Assembly: GCA_013298765.1 (NCBI GenBank)
Contig: JAAFJA010000004.1
Coordinates: 62,001-126,000 of the forward strand
DNA length: 64,000 nucleotides
From: Betaproteobacteria bacterium
GTDB lineage: Bacteria > Pseudomonadota > Gammaproteobacteria > Burkholderiales > Casimicrobiaceae
Direction of reading: 5' to 3'
Under the pieces are notes generated by a model, which had not been told where the DNA came from, did no database searches, and saw nothing but the letters and a program-made list of their open reading frames with translations. Position numbers and translations under genes: made by a program. Positions 1 to 9,243 of the stretch are shown in pieces (position 1 is the stretch's first letter; every line of letters starts with the position of its first letter).

Positions 1-326
1 TTTTTCGCCTTCACTTCTTCACGAATGTCTTTGATCGTTGCACTGACGCGCTCGATCCCTTTGACCTCGTAGCCGGCATCGGCAATTTGCGCTTTGAGTT
101 TCGCATCGTCAAGTTTTTGGCCGGGCTTTTGTGCGACGGCGACGATCTTGTTTTCGAGGCTGACAAACACTTCCGCCGTCTCTTTGTTCGCTTTCATTTT
201 CTTTTCGATTGCGCCTGCGCAAAACGCGCAGACCATGCCGTCGACTTTGATCTTGACCGTTTCGGCGTGGGCCGCAATCGCAGCAAACGCAGCAAAGGAA
301 ACAGCGATGGTTTTGATGGTTTTCAT
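1..326 (-). CDS. Periplasmic heavy-metal-associated (HMA) domain protein, 3' end beyond window
   Basis: The reading frame starts at the ATG at 326 and is still open at base 1, so the C-terminus is missing. Residues 1-21 form a signal peptide (hydrophobic core ending AAIAAHA before ETVK). The mature part begins with an HMA fold whose metal loop reads GMVCAFC, with Cys33 and Cys36 forming the CxxC pair that binds Cu(I), Hg(II) or similar soft metals. About 108 residues are visible, and the tail is rich in Lys and Glu. HMA proteins of this kind (MerP- or CopZ-like) shuttle metal ions. The export signal places this one in the periplasm. It is the third gene of a minus-strand group, 10 nt after an outer-membrane-like gene and downstream of a Cys/His/Met-bearing exported protein, so metal handling is the likely shared role. 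The metal cannot be told from the sequence. Confidence 0.85.
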   Translation of the reverse strand, partial: MKTIKTIAVSFAAFAAIAAHAETVKIKVDGMVCAFCAGAIEKKMKANKETAEVFVSLENKIVAVAQKPGQKLDDAKLKAQIADAGYEVKGIERVSATIKDIREEVKAK

Positions 327-336
327 GAGTGAACTC

Positions 337-1068
337 CTAGAAGGTATAACTAACGTTAAAGAAAAAATTGTCACGATGTGTGCGATCTACGCTCACACCG
401 GCGTCGATCCACCATCGACGCTGAAAAAATCGAACGTACGGCGTGATTTCGGTTTTGTCACCACTCACCCGTTTGACTTGTACGCCCCCCCATGAGGCGA
501 TGTCTTCGTAATCGGCTTTGTACGGCGCGAGCATTGCTTGCGCCACCACTTCATTACGACGCCAATCTTGCGTCTTAAAGCTATGCAGCTTGAGGCGGGT
601 ATAGATCAGGCGCGTTTCGAAATCGACCCAGAGCCCACCTTGTGCGCCCACACGGGTTTTATTGTCAGGCGCTGGAACCGCTGGCTCGGGCGGAGAATGC
701 TTAACCAATGCGCTAGCCGCACCCATCGAATTGACTGATTCGAGTCGAGTAGCGATCGGCCCGGCCCATACATAGGCGTTAAAAATTCCGTCCGTAGTCG
801 GTTGACGATGAAGCAGGTAGGAAAACTGCGCCATTGCGACATTTCGCCACGGTGCGCTGTCGCCGTCCTCTTTCACGCGAGTGACGCCGAGCGAACCGCT
901 TAAACGCCGATCAAACCCGTAGGCGAGCTCATAGTTTTCCTCGTCTGGCGATGCAGTAAACATCACCATCGTGGTGCCCTTGGGGATAAAAAATCCCGCG
1001 TGTGCGCTCGGCGCGCACGCAAGCGCCCCCATGGCGATGGATGCGAAGCTCATTCGCAAATTGAACAT
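337..1068 (-). CDS. Exported outer-membrane-like protein of a putative metal operon
   Basis: This is a 243-residue protein with an N-terminal signal peptide (cleavage near SAHA-G, residue 24). Its C-terminus ends FFFNVSYTF, the alternating aromatic pattern with terminal Phe that the BAM complex reads on outer-membrane beta-barrels. Internal stretches alternate polar and hydrophobic residues as in beta strands. I do not recognise a named family. The start at 1068 is chosen because it precedes the signal peptide; a second Met at residue 6 is possible. It lies 10 nt upstream of the HMA gene and 56 nt downstream of the 139-residue exported protein, all on the minus strand, so the three are probably cotranscribed. 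A role in metal passage or sensing at the outer membrane is inference from this context only. Confidence 0.6.
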   Translation of the reverse strand: MFNLRMSFASIAMGALACAPSAHAGFFIPKGTTMVMFTASPDEENYELAYGFDRRLSGSLGVTRVKEDGDSAPWRNVAMAQFSYLLHRQPTTDGIFNAYVWAGPIATRLESVNSMGAASALVKHSPPEPAVPAPDNKTRVGAQGGLWVDFETRLIYTRLKLHSFKTQDWRRNEVVAQAMLAPYKADYEDIASWGGVQVKRVSGDKTEITPYVRFFQRRWWIDAGVSVDRTHRDNFFFNVSYTF

Positions 1069-1124
1069 AGATTCCTCGTAAACAATTACAAACTAGCAAA
1101 GCAAGCGCTTTGCTGCGAATGGAA

Positions 1125-1544
1125 CTACGAGGTATGGCGAGGCGGAGGGGTATCAGGCGCGGGGTTGCGCGACGAAAACTCGGCGTTGGCCGCCGCTAAA
1201 CGCGGCGAAGAAACATCAAATTGCGGTGCATCATGAGCGCGTGAGGATGTTGCGGCATACGTAAACGCGCAAAGCGCTTTGGCTTGGCAGCCGTCATCGA
1301 ACGTATCCACCGAATGCCAAAAGGTTTCGGCATCAATCACAACCGGGACGACGCCCTCAGCAAACTCAACACCCTCAAGCCCGACTGCTGCGAGCTCTTC
1401 CACCGTTTGCGGCATCGCCGGATGCGTCATACCGCCTGTCTTGATGGCCACCGAATGCGTTGCGCACATCTGCGCAAACGCACTCATCGGCACCCACGCG
1501 AGCGCGAGCACCAAGGCGAGAAGGCGGATAAACCGGTGAGTCAT
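1125..1544 (-). CDS. Small exported protein, first gene of the putative metal operon
   Basis: A 139-residue protein with a clear signal peptide (MTHRFIRLLALVLALAWV, cleavage near AFA-Q). The mature part carries scattered Cys (MCATH, DDGCQAKALC), His and Met residues (MTHPAMP), which could bind soft metals, and a Pro/Ser-rich tail ending PPPRHTS. No family is recognised. It is the promoter-proximal gene of a minus-strand run leading to the outer-membrane-like protein and the HMA protein. The reading frame is supported by the signal peptide and by the absence of a better frame in this interval. Similar small His-containing exported proteins are common beside copper genes, but nothing here proves that. 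Confidence 0.5.
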   Translation of the reverse strand: MTHRFIRLLALVLALAWVPMSAFAQMCATHSVAIKTGGMTHPAMPQTVEELAAVGLEGVEFAEGVVPVVIDAETFWHSVDTFDDGCQAKALCAFTYAATSSRAHDAPQFDVSSPRLAAANAEFSSRNPAPDTPPPRHTS

Positions 1545-1607
1545 GACGATACGATAGCTCGAAGAGGCGGAAAGTTCAATGCCGAAGGTTTCAGCCCCTG
1601 AGGCGGA

Positions 1608-3461
1608 CTACGCCGTCGCGGCGGCTTCAGCCTTTCGCATCGCGGACTTCCGCTCGTGTTCTTTCAAGAAGCGTTTGCGCAGGCGAATCGACTTCGGCGT
1701 GACTTCCACCAGCTCATCGTCCTCGATGAATTCGACGGCGTATTCGAGCGTGAGCTTCACCGGCGGCGTGAGCAGAATGTTCTCGTCCTTACCGGACGAG
1801 CGCACGTTGGTGAGCTTTTTCTCTTTGATCGGATTAACCACGAGGTCGTTATCGCGACTGTGAATGCCCACCAACATGCCTTCGTAGATGATGTCGCCTG
1901 GGGAAACGAACAGCCTTCCGCGCTCTTGCAACGAAAACAGTGAGTATCCGACCGCATTTCCGTCGTCTTGAGAAATCAATACGCCATTGCGACGCCCTGG
2001 AATATCGCCGCGATGCGGCGCATAGCCATCAAATACGTGGCTAATGAGGCCGGTGCCACGCGTGAGGTTCATGAATTCGTTCTGAAAACCGATCAACCCG
2101 CGCGCTGGGCAGCGGTAATCGAGTCGCGCACGGCCGCGGCCATCGTTTTCCATGTTGAGCAATTCAGCCCGGCGCTCGCCTAAGGCCTGCATGACGCCGC
2201 CTTGATGACCTTCTTCAACGTCTACCGTCAAGTTTTCCATCGGCTCGCACTGCTCGCCATCAATCATGCGGAACAGCACCTGAGGCTTGCCTACAGCAAG
2301 CTCATAGCCTTCGCGGCGCATGTTTTCAACGAGGATCGTTAAGTGCAACTCGCCACGGCCGGAAACGCGAAAGATATCCGCGTCTTCAGTATCTTCAACT
2401 TTGAGCGCAACGTTCGACAAAAGCTCGCGCTGAAGGCGATCGCGAATTTGTCGAGAAGTGACAAACTTGCCTTCTCGCCCCGCTTGAGGCGAGGTATTTA
2501 CGCAAAAGCTCATCGTAAGCGTGGGCTCGTCAACGGCAATGGGGACGAGTCCTTCTGCTTTCTCACGATCACAAATCGTAAAGCCGATTCCGATATCGGG
2601 GATGCCGGTGATTGCAACGATGTCGCCCGCAGAGGCACTTTCGGCCTCCAGCCGTTCGAGGCCTTTGAAAGTAAGCACCGAATTGACTTTCGCCACGCCC
2701 TTATCTTCATCGCCATAGCGCAACGCGTACTGAGCATTCGGCTTGATGGTGCCGCGATGAATCCGACCGATGCCGATGCGTCCGACGTAGTTGTTGTAGT
2801 CGAGCGCGGAAATTTGAAGTTGTAGCGGTGCATCCACGTCGAGCTTCGGCACCGGCACTTTGGCCAAAACCGTCTCAAAAAGCGGGTCCATGTTTTCGCC
2901 AACTTCGCCCTGGTTAAGCGTCGCCCAGCCGTTGAGACCGCTGGCATAGATCACAGGAAAGTCGAGCTGTTCTTCCGTCGCGCCGAGCTTGTCGAAGAGT
3001 TCGAATGTTTGGTTAACCACCCAATCTGGTCGCGCCCCTGGGCGGTCTACCTTGTTGACCACGACAATGATCTTGTGACCCAGCGCAAGCGCCTTTTTCG
3101 TCACGAACCGGGTTTGCGGCATCGGACCTTCAACGGCATCCACCAAGAGGAGCGCGCTGTCTACCATCGAGAGCACGCGCTCAACCTCGCCGCCGAAATC
3201 GGCGTGGCCAGGGGTGTCGACGATGTTGATCCGCGTTCCTTTGTACGACACAGCACAGTTTTTCGCGAGGATGGTGATCCCACGCTCTTTCTCGATGTCG
3301 TTCGAGTCCATGACTCGCTCGCCCACTTGCTCGTGAGCGGCGAATGTCCCCGACTGCTTTAAAAGGCAGTCAACGAGCGTTGTTTTTCCGTGGTCGACGT
3401 GCGCAATGATGGCGATATTGCGCAGCGCCCGCTGTGGATTGGTTTGCATATGTGATGACAC
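1608..3461 (-). CDS. typA: Ribosome-associated GTPase TypA/BipA
   Basis: A 617-residue translational GTPase of full family length. The G domain shows the P-loop AHVDHGKTT, the switch [17 protein letters not shown] and [10 protein letters not shown] for guanine specificity. These are followed by an EF-Tu-like domain II, two EF-G-like domains and the TypA C-terminal domain ([31 protein letters not shown]). TypA binds the 70S ribosome at the EF-G site and helps ribosome assembly and stress or cold adaptation. The frame opens with a GTG at 3461; an ATG four codons on (3449) is equally possible and neither has a strong Shine-Dalgarno. The gene is followed 63 nt later by the metal-associated group on the same strand and faces a divergent GGDEF-EAL gene across about 125 nt. 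Confidence 0.97.
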   Translation of the reverse strand: MSSHMQTNPQRALRNIAIIAHVDHGKTTLVDCLLKQSGTFAAHEQVGERVMDSNDIEKERGITILAKNCAVSYKGTRINIVDTPGHADFGGEVERVLSMVDSALLLVDAVEGPMPQTRFVTKKALALGHKIIVVVNKVDRPGARPDWVVNQTFELFDKLGATEEQLDFPVIYASGLNGWATLNQGEVGENMDPLFETVLAKVPVPKLDVDAPLQLQISALDYNNYVGRIGIGRIHRGTIKPNAQYALRYGDEDKGVAKVNSVLTFKGLERLEAESASAGDIVAITGIPDIGIGFTICDREKAEGLVPIAVDEPTLTMSFCVNTSPQAGREGKFVTSRQIRDRLQRELLSNVALKVEDTEDADIFRVSGRGELHLTILVENMRREGYELAVGKPQVLFRMIDGEQCEPMENLTVDVEEGHQGGVMQALGERRAELLNMENDGRGRARLDYRCPARGLIGFQNEFMNLTRGTGLISHVFDGYAPHRGDIPGRRNGVLISQDDGNAVGYSLFSLQERGRLFVSPGDIIYEGMLVGIHSRDNDLVVNPIKEKKLTNVRSSGKDENILLTPPVKLTLEYAVEFIEDDELVEVTPKSIRLRKRFLKEHERKSAMRKAEAAATA

Positions 3462-3587
3462 GTGTAGGATGCGCCCGCAAGACGAGTGGCGCGACGTGCC
3501 CGAAATGAACTTAGTGCACGAATTTTAGCCGTCTATGGCGAATTTCATTATTTGAGTTGACGCTCGAAGTGGCGCTGGTTAACCTAC

Positions 3588-6044
3588 GTGAGGAGTTTTA
3601 AGCTCAATTTGCAAACCGAAAGTGCTTCGTTTCCCATGCTTTGGACTCGAAATGCGCAAGAAAATCGGCTGGGCGTATCGGGGGGAGTGAGGGTGGATGA
3701 CACAGCCGAAATCGGCTTTGACGAGCGCGACGAAGAGACGATCGCGGCGGGAGTTCGTCGGCGTCAGTATCGTGGCTATCTGATCCATCTGCCAGTCACC
3801 GTACCGTCAATTTGCGGCCTGTCTCTCCTCGGACTCTTCTTTTTCTACGATTCCGAATGGGGCAACTGGATACTTGCCTGCGTTGCGGGCGTAGCCCTCG
3901 TAGAAATCGCGTCGCTCGTTCACGCCTACTTCAAGCGAAGCCCACTTACTCACATCTCACGGCTTGATATCGCTTGGGTTGCGATGCGATCGGCGCTGCT
4001 TGGTGTACTGCTGCTAGTCCCCATCGCATTGTTGTTTCACAAACAACCGGCGAACACGCAGCTTGTTGTCGTCGCGATCGTCGCCGCACTCATTGGCACC
4101 GGCGGCTTTGTGCTCTCCCCAGTGCTAAACGCTGCAATCGGCTGGACACTCACGACTGGCAGTCTGGCTGCTGTTGCGTTAGTCCGCGCGAATCAACCCA
4201 TCTTTGATCTCACGCTCGCGCTACTGGCCTGCTATTGCTTCATCGTTCTTGTGATCAGTCGGCTGGCCGCCACCAACTATCTCATCCGCATTCGCGCTGA
4301 GTCGCGCAATGCCCGGCAACGCGAAGTCGTTGATCTGCTCCTAAAAGACTTCGAAGGATCCGCACGCGACTGGTTATGGGACACCGATCAGGCGGGGCAT
4401 CTTCGTCACGTTTCAGTGCGGCTCGTGGAAGCATTTGGCCAAGAGCGACATGCGCTTGAAGGGCTCTCGCTGGTGGATTTATTGCGGCAGAGCTTCCCAC
4501 AGCTCTCGCGGGAGGCCTCGGAGGCGCACGATTTCCTGCAGCTGCGGCTCGCGTCGCGACGCGCGTTTCGCGATCAGATCGTGCCTGTCATGGTGAGTGA
4601 TTCGGTGCGTTGGTGGTCGTTGTCTGCGAAGCCGCTGCTTGATAACGACGGTCAACACACTGGCTGGCGCGGCGTGGGTTCAGACGTTACCGATGCACGC
4701 CGCCGTGAAATCGAAATGACGCAGCTTGCAAACTTTGATGCGCTCACTGGGCTCGCAAACCGGCGGCGCTTTCATGCGGTATTGAGCGAGATGCTCAATG
4801 AGCTTGACCCGCAGAGCTGTATCGATCTCTACATCTTCGACCTCGACAATTTCAAGAGCATCAATGATCGTTTGGGGCACGGTATCGGTGACGAAGTGCT
4901 CAAGGCCGTCGGTGAGAAACTACGCCGCAACATAGATAAAGACGAAACCTTGTGCCGGCTGGGGGGCGACGAGTATGCGCTGATATCGAAACAAAATCGG
5001 AACTTGCCTTCGCCTTTCACGCGTGGCAATGCGCTCTTGGCCGCAATCGGTGAGCCTTTCGAGTTGCGAAACAACTTGATTGAAATTCGCGCTAGCGTCG
5101 GAATATCTCGCGCACCAGAGCATGGCCATAGCGTGGACTCATTGATGAAATCTGCCGACGCTGCGCTCTATGCCGCTAAAGACGCGGGGCGGGGCCGGGT
5201 CAGCGTCTATGACCATGTGCTCGATGACCGCGCCTCGCGCCGTGCTGAGCTACAGGATGCGCTTGTGCGTGCCGTCAACGAAGAGGCCTTCGAGGTGCAC
5301 TACCAGCCGCAGATTGATACGCGCAGCATGGAGGTCATAGGATTCGAGGCTCTCATTCGCTGGCGGCGCGATGGCAGCACAATGTTGAGTCCACTCGAAT
5401 TCATTCCACTTGCCGAAGAAACGGGACTCATCATCCCGATGGGCCGATGGGTTCTTCAGAAGGCGTGCAGGGATTGCGCGCAATGGCCTGCGCCGCTCTT
5501 TGTTGCCGTGAACTTTTCAGCGGTGCAGTTTGCCAGTCGTACGCTGTTTGAGACCGTTGAAACCGCGCTCACTGATTCGGGTTTAGACCCCACGCGTTTG
5601 GAACTCGAAATCACCGAATCGAGCTTGGTCGAAGATAGCCTGCATGCGCGGGAAACACTTGCCGCGCTTCGTGCGAAAGGACTTCGTATTGCACTTGATG
5701 ATTTTGGAACAGGCTATTCATCGCTCGCCTATCTGCGCAATTTCCCGATTGATCGGTTGAAGATTGACGGCGCGTTTACCGCTGGCCTGCTCGACGATGC
5801 GCAAGGTGAGGCCTCAGCCATCGTGCGCGCGATCGTTCAGCTTGCTACCGCGCTCAAACTGCGCACCACGGCAGAGGGCGTCGAAACCAAGATGCAACTC
5901 GACGCGCTGCGCGCGCGCGGCTGCTTTGAGTCGCAGGGCTTTTATTTTGCGCACCCAATGCCCGGGCCAGACGTCCCCGCATTCTTGGAAGCGTGGGCGG
6001 ATGAGCGCGCCACGCTGCGCAAACAGCTCCTCAGCGTCGATTGA
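3588..6044 (+). CDS. Membrane GGDEF-EAL protein (c-di-GMP turnover) with PAS-like domain
   Basis: About 818 residues. Roughly residues 65-225 hold five or six transmembrane helices, then a PAS-like segment (DWLWDTDQAGHLRHVSVRL, about 255-365), a GGDEF domain and an EAL domain. The diguanylate cyclase signature is GGDEY near residue 460, a functional variant. There is no RxxD inhibitory site in the usual position before it. The EAL domain keeps EALIRW (about 586), VAVNFS, LEITESS, DDFGTGYSS (about 703), RLKID and AEGVE (about 762), so phosphodiesterase activity is plausible. Such hybrids make or break c-di-GMP in response to an input sensed by the membrane/PAS part. The start is unsure: GTG 3588 opens the frame, ATG 3636 is possible, and GTG 3687 is preceded by a G-rich GGGGGGA stretch. 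It stands alone, divergent from typA. Confidence 0.9.
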   Translation: MRSFKLNLQTESASFPMLWTRNAQENRLGVSGGVRVDDTAEIGFDERDEETIAAGVRRRQYRGYLIHLPVTVPSICGLSLLGLFFFYDSEWGNWILACVAGVALVEIASLVHAYFKRSPLTHISRLDIAWVAMRSALLGVLLLVPIALLFHKQPANTQLVVVAIVAALIGTGGFVLSPVLNAAIGWTLTTGSLAAVALVRANQPIFDLTLALLACYCFIVLVISRLAATNYLIRIRAESRNARQREVVDLLLKDFEGSARDWLWDTDQAGHLRHVSVRLVEAFGQERHALEGLSLVDLLRQSFPQLSREASEAHDFLQLRLASRRAFRDQIVPVMVSDSVRWWSLSAKPLLDNDGQHTGWRGVGSDVTDARRREIEMTQLANFDALTGLANRRRFHAVLSEMLNELDPQSCIDLYIFDLDNFKSINDRLGHGIGDEVLKAVGEKLRRNIDKDETLCRLGGDEYALISKQNRNLPSPFTRGNALLAAIGEPFELRNNLIEIRASVGISRAPEHGHSVDSLMKSADAALYAAKDAGRGRVSVYDHVLDDRASRRAELQDALVRAVNEEAFEVHYQPQIDTRSMEVIGFEALIRWRRDGSTMLSPLEFIPLAEETGLIIPMGRWVLQKACRDCAQWPAPLFVAVNFSAVQFASRTLFETVETALTDSGLDPTRLELEITESSLVEDSLHARETLAALRAKGLRIALDDFGTGYSSLAYLRNFPIDRLKIDGAFTAGLLDDAQGEASAIVRAIVQLATALKLRTTAEGVETKMQLDALRARGCFESQGFYFAHPMPGPDVPAFLEAWADERATLRKQLLSVD

Positions 6045-6739
6045 GCGGGTTTGAGCCGCAGCAGCTATCGCGCCGAGCACCTTGGAAGATTAAACACATC
6101 CCTCGCGCAACGTATCCTTGCTCGGTGACCGAATACTTAGGGAGACGCTGAACGTGCCAAGCTCTTGTTTGCCGTAGTGCATGATTTTCATGCTCGCTAC
6201 CTTATTCTCCGATACGGTCGCCAAACGTGAGTGTTGCCTTGGAACGCCTGCCACCGTGTTCAATGAACGTCGATCCCGTTCCGAAAGCAAAACGAGGTCT
6301 TTGCCAACCGGCGCTGGCGGCATGTTGATCGTCTTGCCTTCCGTTTAGCTGAAGTAGAAGGCGAGGAGCGCGTTCAGTGTTGTGGAAGCATATTCCGCAC
6401 GACGTGCGGCCTCGAAATTGAGTCACGTTTTTAGAACTGGCCCCTGTTTTCGCGGATTCAAGCGCTATCGACTGGCGCATGCTTCCGCCTCGAGCCGACA
6501 AAAACTGCTGCGTTTGCGCAACGTCAATCGACGATATGCTCCGATCAAATTTGAGTCGCGCTAACGCGCGGTCGAGCATCTCTCAAAGCAGAGAGGGCCG
6601 CTGTGATCCGATCTAACGGTTCACCAACCAGCTTGAAAAATCACTCTATCGCTAGGGGCTAGAAGTCATTTCTCTTCGTTTTCGATAAAGCAATTTATCG
6701 TCCGGCTACCCAATTCTACTTGAGACGAAATCGCGAAAT
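6045..6739. other. Long spacer without a convincing gene
   Basis: About 700 bases between the GGDEF-EAL gene and the SDR gene, which face each other. Frames that stay open here (6202-6579 minus, 6382-6564 plus) lack family resemblance, a ribosome binding site and coding-like composition. Near 6138 the sequence TAGGGAGACGCTGAAC matches the terminal repeat of the MITE-like element at 27780, so this may be transposon debris. At 6707-6745, next to the SDR stop codon, lies TACCCAATT followed by ATCTATCTTAG, a weak relative of the 3'-end repeat family described elsewhere. Confidence 0.5.
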
Positions 6740-7465
6740 CTATCTTAGGTAGCCGCCGCTCGCAGCATCGATGCAACTGCCGTTCACATACTCCGGCGCA
6801 TCCAGCGCGAGCCATTCGATAACGCGAGCGATTTCATCCGGCTCGGCGAAGCGTTGAGCGAATACCAGTCGGTTGAACTCGTCAATGCGCGATTGCGGCA
6901 GGCGATCAAACATCGCTGTTTTCGTTGGTCCCGGTGCAACCGCATTCACCATGATGCCCTGTGGGCCGTAGAGCTTTGCCAGACTCTTGGTGAGATTCAA
7001 CAGCGCACCCTTGCTCGCACCGTACCAAACGTCTGGGTGTCCGCCAAATCCCGCAACCGAGGCAATATTGATAACCCGCCCCTTAATCCGCTCAGCACTC
7101 TTCTTTGTCGCCATCGCGCGTGCAATCATCTTCGGCGCAAGCACGCGGATCAATTCCGCTGGCGCTTCGATGTTGGTCGCGATCAGATCGCGACGCGACT
7201 GAACGGTGTAATTTGCAAACGACTCAGCCGTGAGCAGTGCCGCGTTATTCACCAACACATCAATGTCAGGCAGCGCGTTGCAGAGCGATTCGATGTTGTC
7301 GACCGCGCGCAGATCGAATGGCACGCGAGTCACGCGTTCATCCGTGATCGCGAATTGCGAGAAGTCACGCCCCAACGCCAGTACATTCGCGCCACGATTC
7401 AGCAAGCGGGCAGTGGCGGCGTATCCGATGCCACGCGTCGCGCCAGTAATGAGAACGGTAGTCAT
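6740..7465 (-). CDS. SDR-family NAD(P)-dependent oxidoreductase
   Basis: A 241-residue classical short-chain dehydrogenase/reductase. The dinucleotide-binding motif TGATRGIG is at residues 7-14, NNA at 73-75, and the catalytic triad is Ser136, Tyr148 and Lys152 (YGASK). The C-terminus ends with the usual GSCIDAASGGY segment. The substrate cannot be told from sequence; classical SDRs of this size oxidise or reduce alcohols, ketones or acyl-ACP intermediates. It is monocistronic: convergent with the GGDEF-EAL gene and divergent from the FMN glutamate-synthase-like gene across about 170 nt. Its TAG stop lies at the edge of a weak copy of the dispersed 3'-end repeat. Confidence 0.9.
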   Translation of the reverse strand: MTTVLITGATRGIGYAATARLLNRGANVLALGRDFSQFAITDERVTRVPFDLRAVDNIESLCNALPDIDVLVNNAALLTAESFANYTVQSRRDLIATNIEAPAELIRVLAPKMIARAMATKKSAERIKGRVINIASVAGFGGHPDVWYGASKGALLNLTKSLAKLYGPQGIMVNAVAPGPTKTAMFDRLPQSRIDEFNRLVFAQRFAEPDEIARVIEWLALDAPEYVNGSCIDAASGGYLR

Positions 7466-7637
7466 TGTTCGATTCTAGGGATTGGCTTGTCGCGGCCCAA
7501 ACCCGATCTGGGCTTCACCACGAGGTGCTTCGAATGGTGACGTAGGCGCTCGCTCCACGTTAGACTTGTTCGGCGATTTGCTCGACCCAAGGTGATTTCC
7601 GGGGTCTCGCCTCGCGCCATCTTTGCACTGAGTTTCT

Positions 7638-9233
7638 ATGCCCTCTCGCTTCTATACCTTCGCAATCGTCGCCATTGTCTTTTTCGCGAGTTTAGCGCTT
7701 GAATTTATTTTCAAAGCACCGTGGGTGACGTGGCCTCTCATCGCGATTTCGGGGTTTCTCACCGCGATTGGTGTGATTGACGTGCTGCAATCCCGGCAGG
7801 CGATTCGACGCAACTACCCGATCCTCGCGCACTTCCGATTCTTCTTTGAATACATTCGCCCAGAGATGCGGCAATATTTCATTGAAAGCGACAATGAAGC
7901 CTCGCCCTTTTCTCGCGCCGCGCGTTCACTTGTTTACCAACGGGCCAAGCGTGATTCCGACAAACGACCGTTCGGAACACAGCTTGATGTCTACGAGACG
8001 GGCTACGAGTGGATCAATCATTCAATCGCGCCAGCTGCGATTCCCACCCATGACTTTCGGCTGACCATTGGCCAGGGCGAGCACGCCTACAGTGCGAGCG
8101 TGTTCAATATCTCCGCGATGAGTTTCGGTGCGCTTTCGGCCAACGCGATCCGCGCGTTAAACAAGGGCGCGAAGACCGGTGGCTTCGCGCATGACACAGG
8201 CGAAGGCTCTATTTCGAAATACCACCGCGAGCACGGTGGAGATCTCATTTGGGAAATCGGCAGCGGCTATTTCGGCTGCCGAAAAGCAGATGGGTCGTTT
8301 GACCCTGTTCGTTTCGCAGAACAAGCACGCGATCCCCAAGTCAAGATGGTTGAGTTGAAGCTATCCCAAGGCGCTAAACCAGGGCACGGTGGCGTACTAC
8401 CAGGCGCAAAAGTAACCGCCGAGATCGCTGAGGCACGTGGTGTGCCGTTGGGAGTTGACTGCGTTTCCCCGGCGCGACATTCAGTGTTTGCCAACCCGAT
8501 CGAACTACTTGAGTTCATCGCAAAAATGCGCGAGCTCTCAGGCGGCAAGCCCGCAGGTATGAAGCTCGCAATCGGTCATCCCTGGGAATTTTTTGCGATC
8601 GCGAAGGCCATGGTGAAAACAAACATCGTGCCCGACTTCATCGTGATTGATGGCAGCGAAGGGGGTACCGGCGCTGCACCTGTGGAATTCACCGATCATG
8701 TAGGCGTACCACTTCGTGAAGCGCTCCTTCTTGTGCACAACACGCTCGTAGGCATCGGCTTGCGTGATCGTGTGAAGCTCGGCGCAAGCGGAAAAATCGT
8801 GTCGGCCTTTGACATCGCAAAGACACTCGCGATGGGCGCTGATTGGTGCAATTCGGCGCGCGGATTCATGTTCGCTGTGGGCTGCATCCAGGCGCAGACT
8901 TGTCACACAGGGAACTGCCCCACAGGGGTGGCCACACAAGATCCGCTGCGCCAGCGCGCGCTCGTCGTCCCCGACAAAGCAACGCGCGTCACGGAGTTTC
9001 ACAAAAGCACATTGCACGCGCTTGCGGAGCTGATCGCCGCAGCGGGACTCACGCATCCAAATCAACTCAAACCCGAACACATCATCCGTCGCATCAGCTC
9101 CACAGAGGTCACCTCACTCGCCACGCTCTACAAATTCTTGCGGCGCGGCGAATTGCTTGAAGATGCATCGAGTCATCGCGTGTTCGCGTACTACTGGGAC
9201 AAAGCGCGGGCGGACACGTTCGCACTGGGTTAG
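7638..9233 (+). CDS. FMN-binding glutamate synthase family protein, membrane-anchored
   Basis: A 531-residue protein made of two N-terminal transmembrane segments (about residues 5-50) and the FMN-binding synthase domain of GltB-type glutamate synthase. Recognisable parts are SAMSFGALS, KGAKTGGFAHDTGEGS, KPGHGGVLPG, IVIDGSEGGTGAAPVEF and the cysteine cluster CIQAQTCHTGNC (Cys416, Cys422, Cys427), which holds a [3Fe-4S] cluster in the family. The amidotransferase domain and the beta helix of complete glutamate synthase are missing. That is normal for this stand-alone subfamily, whose true reaction is not established. The ATG at 7638 is the natural start. It is convergent with the next gene (10 nt apart) and divergent from the SDR gene. 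Confidence 0.92.
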   Translation: MPSRFYTFAIVAIVFFASLALEFIFKAPWVTWPLIAISGFLTAIGVIDVLQSRQAIRRNYPILAHFRFFFEYIRPEMRQYFIESDNEASPFSRAARSLVYQRAKRDSDKRPFGTQLDVYETGYEWINHSIAPAAIPTHDFRLTIGQGEHAYSASVFNISAMSFGALSANAIRALNKGAKTGGFAHDTGEGSISKYHREHGGDLIWEIGSGYFGCRKADGSFDPVRFAEQARDPQVKMVELKLSQGAKPGHGGVLPGAKVTAEIAEARGVPLGVDCVSPARHSVFANPIELLEFIAKMRELSGGKPAGMKLAIGHPWEFFAIAKAMVKTNIVPDFIVIDGSEGGTGAAPVEFTDHVGVPLREALLLVHNTLVGIGLRDRVKLGASGKIVSAFDIAKTLAMGADWCNSARGFMFAVGCIQAQTCHTGNCPTGVATQDPLRQRALVVPDKATRVTEFHKSTLHALAELIAAAGLTHPNQLKPEHIIRRISSTEVTSLATLYKFLRRGELLEDASSHRVFAYYWDKARADTFALG

Positions 9234-9243
9234 CGAGCAGGGT

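Noticed and set aside
94-495. 133-codon plus-strand frame opposite the HMA gene
   Set aside because: It lies antisense to an HMA gene with a signal peptide and CxxC motif and to the start of the spacer and outer-membrane gene. No coding marks of its own.
6202-6579. 125-codon minus-strand frame in the spacer after the GGDEF-EAL gene
   Set aside because: Composition unlike the neighbours, no recognisable domain, no Shine-Dalgarno; the region looks like non-coding debris with a possible element end.
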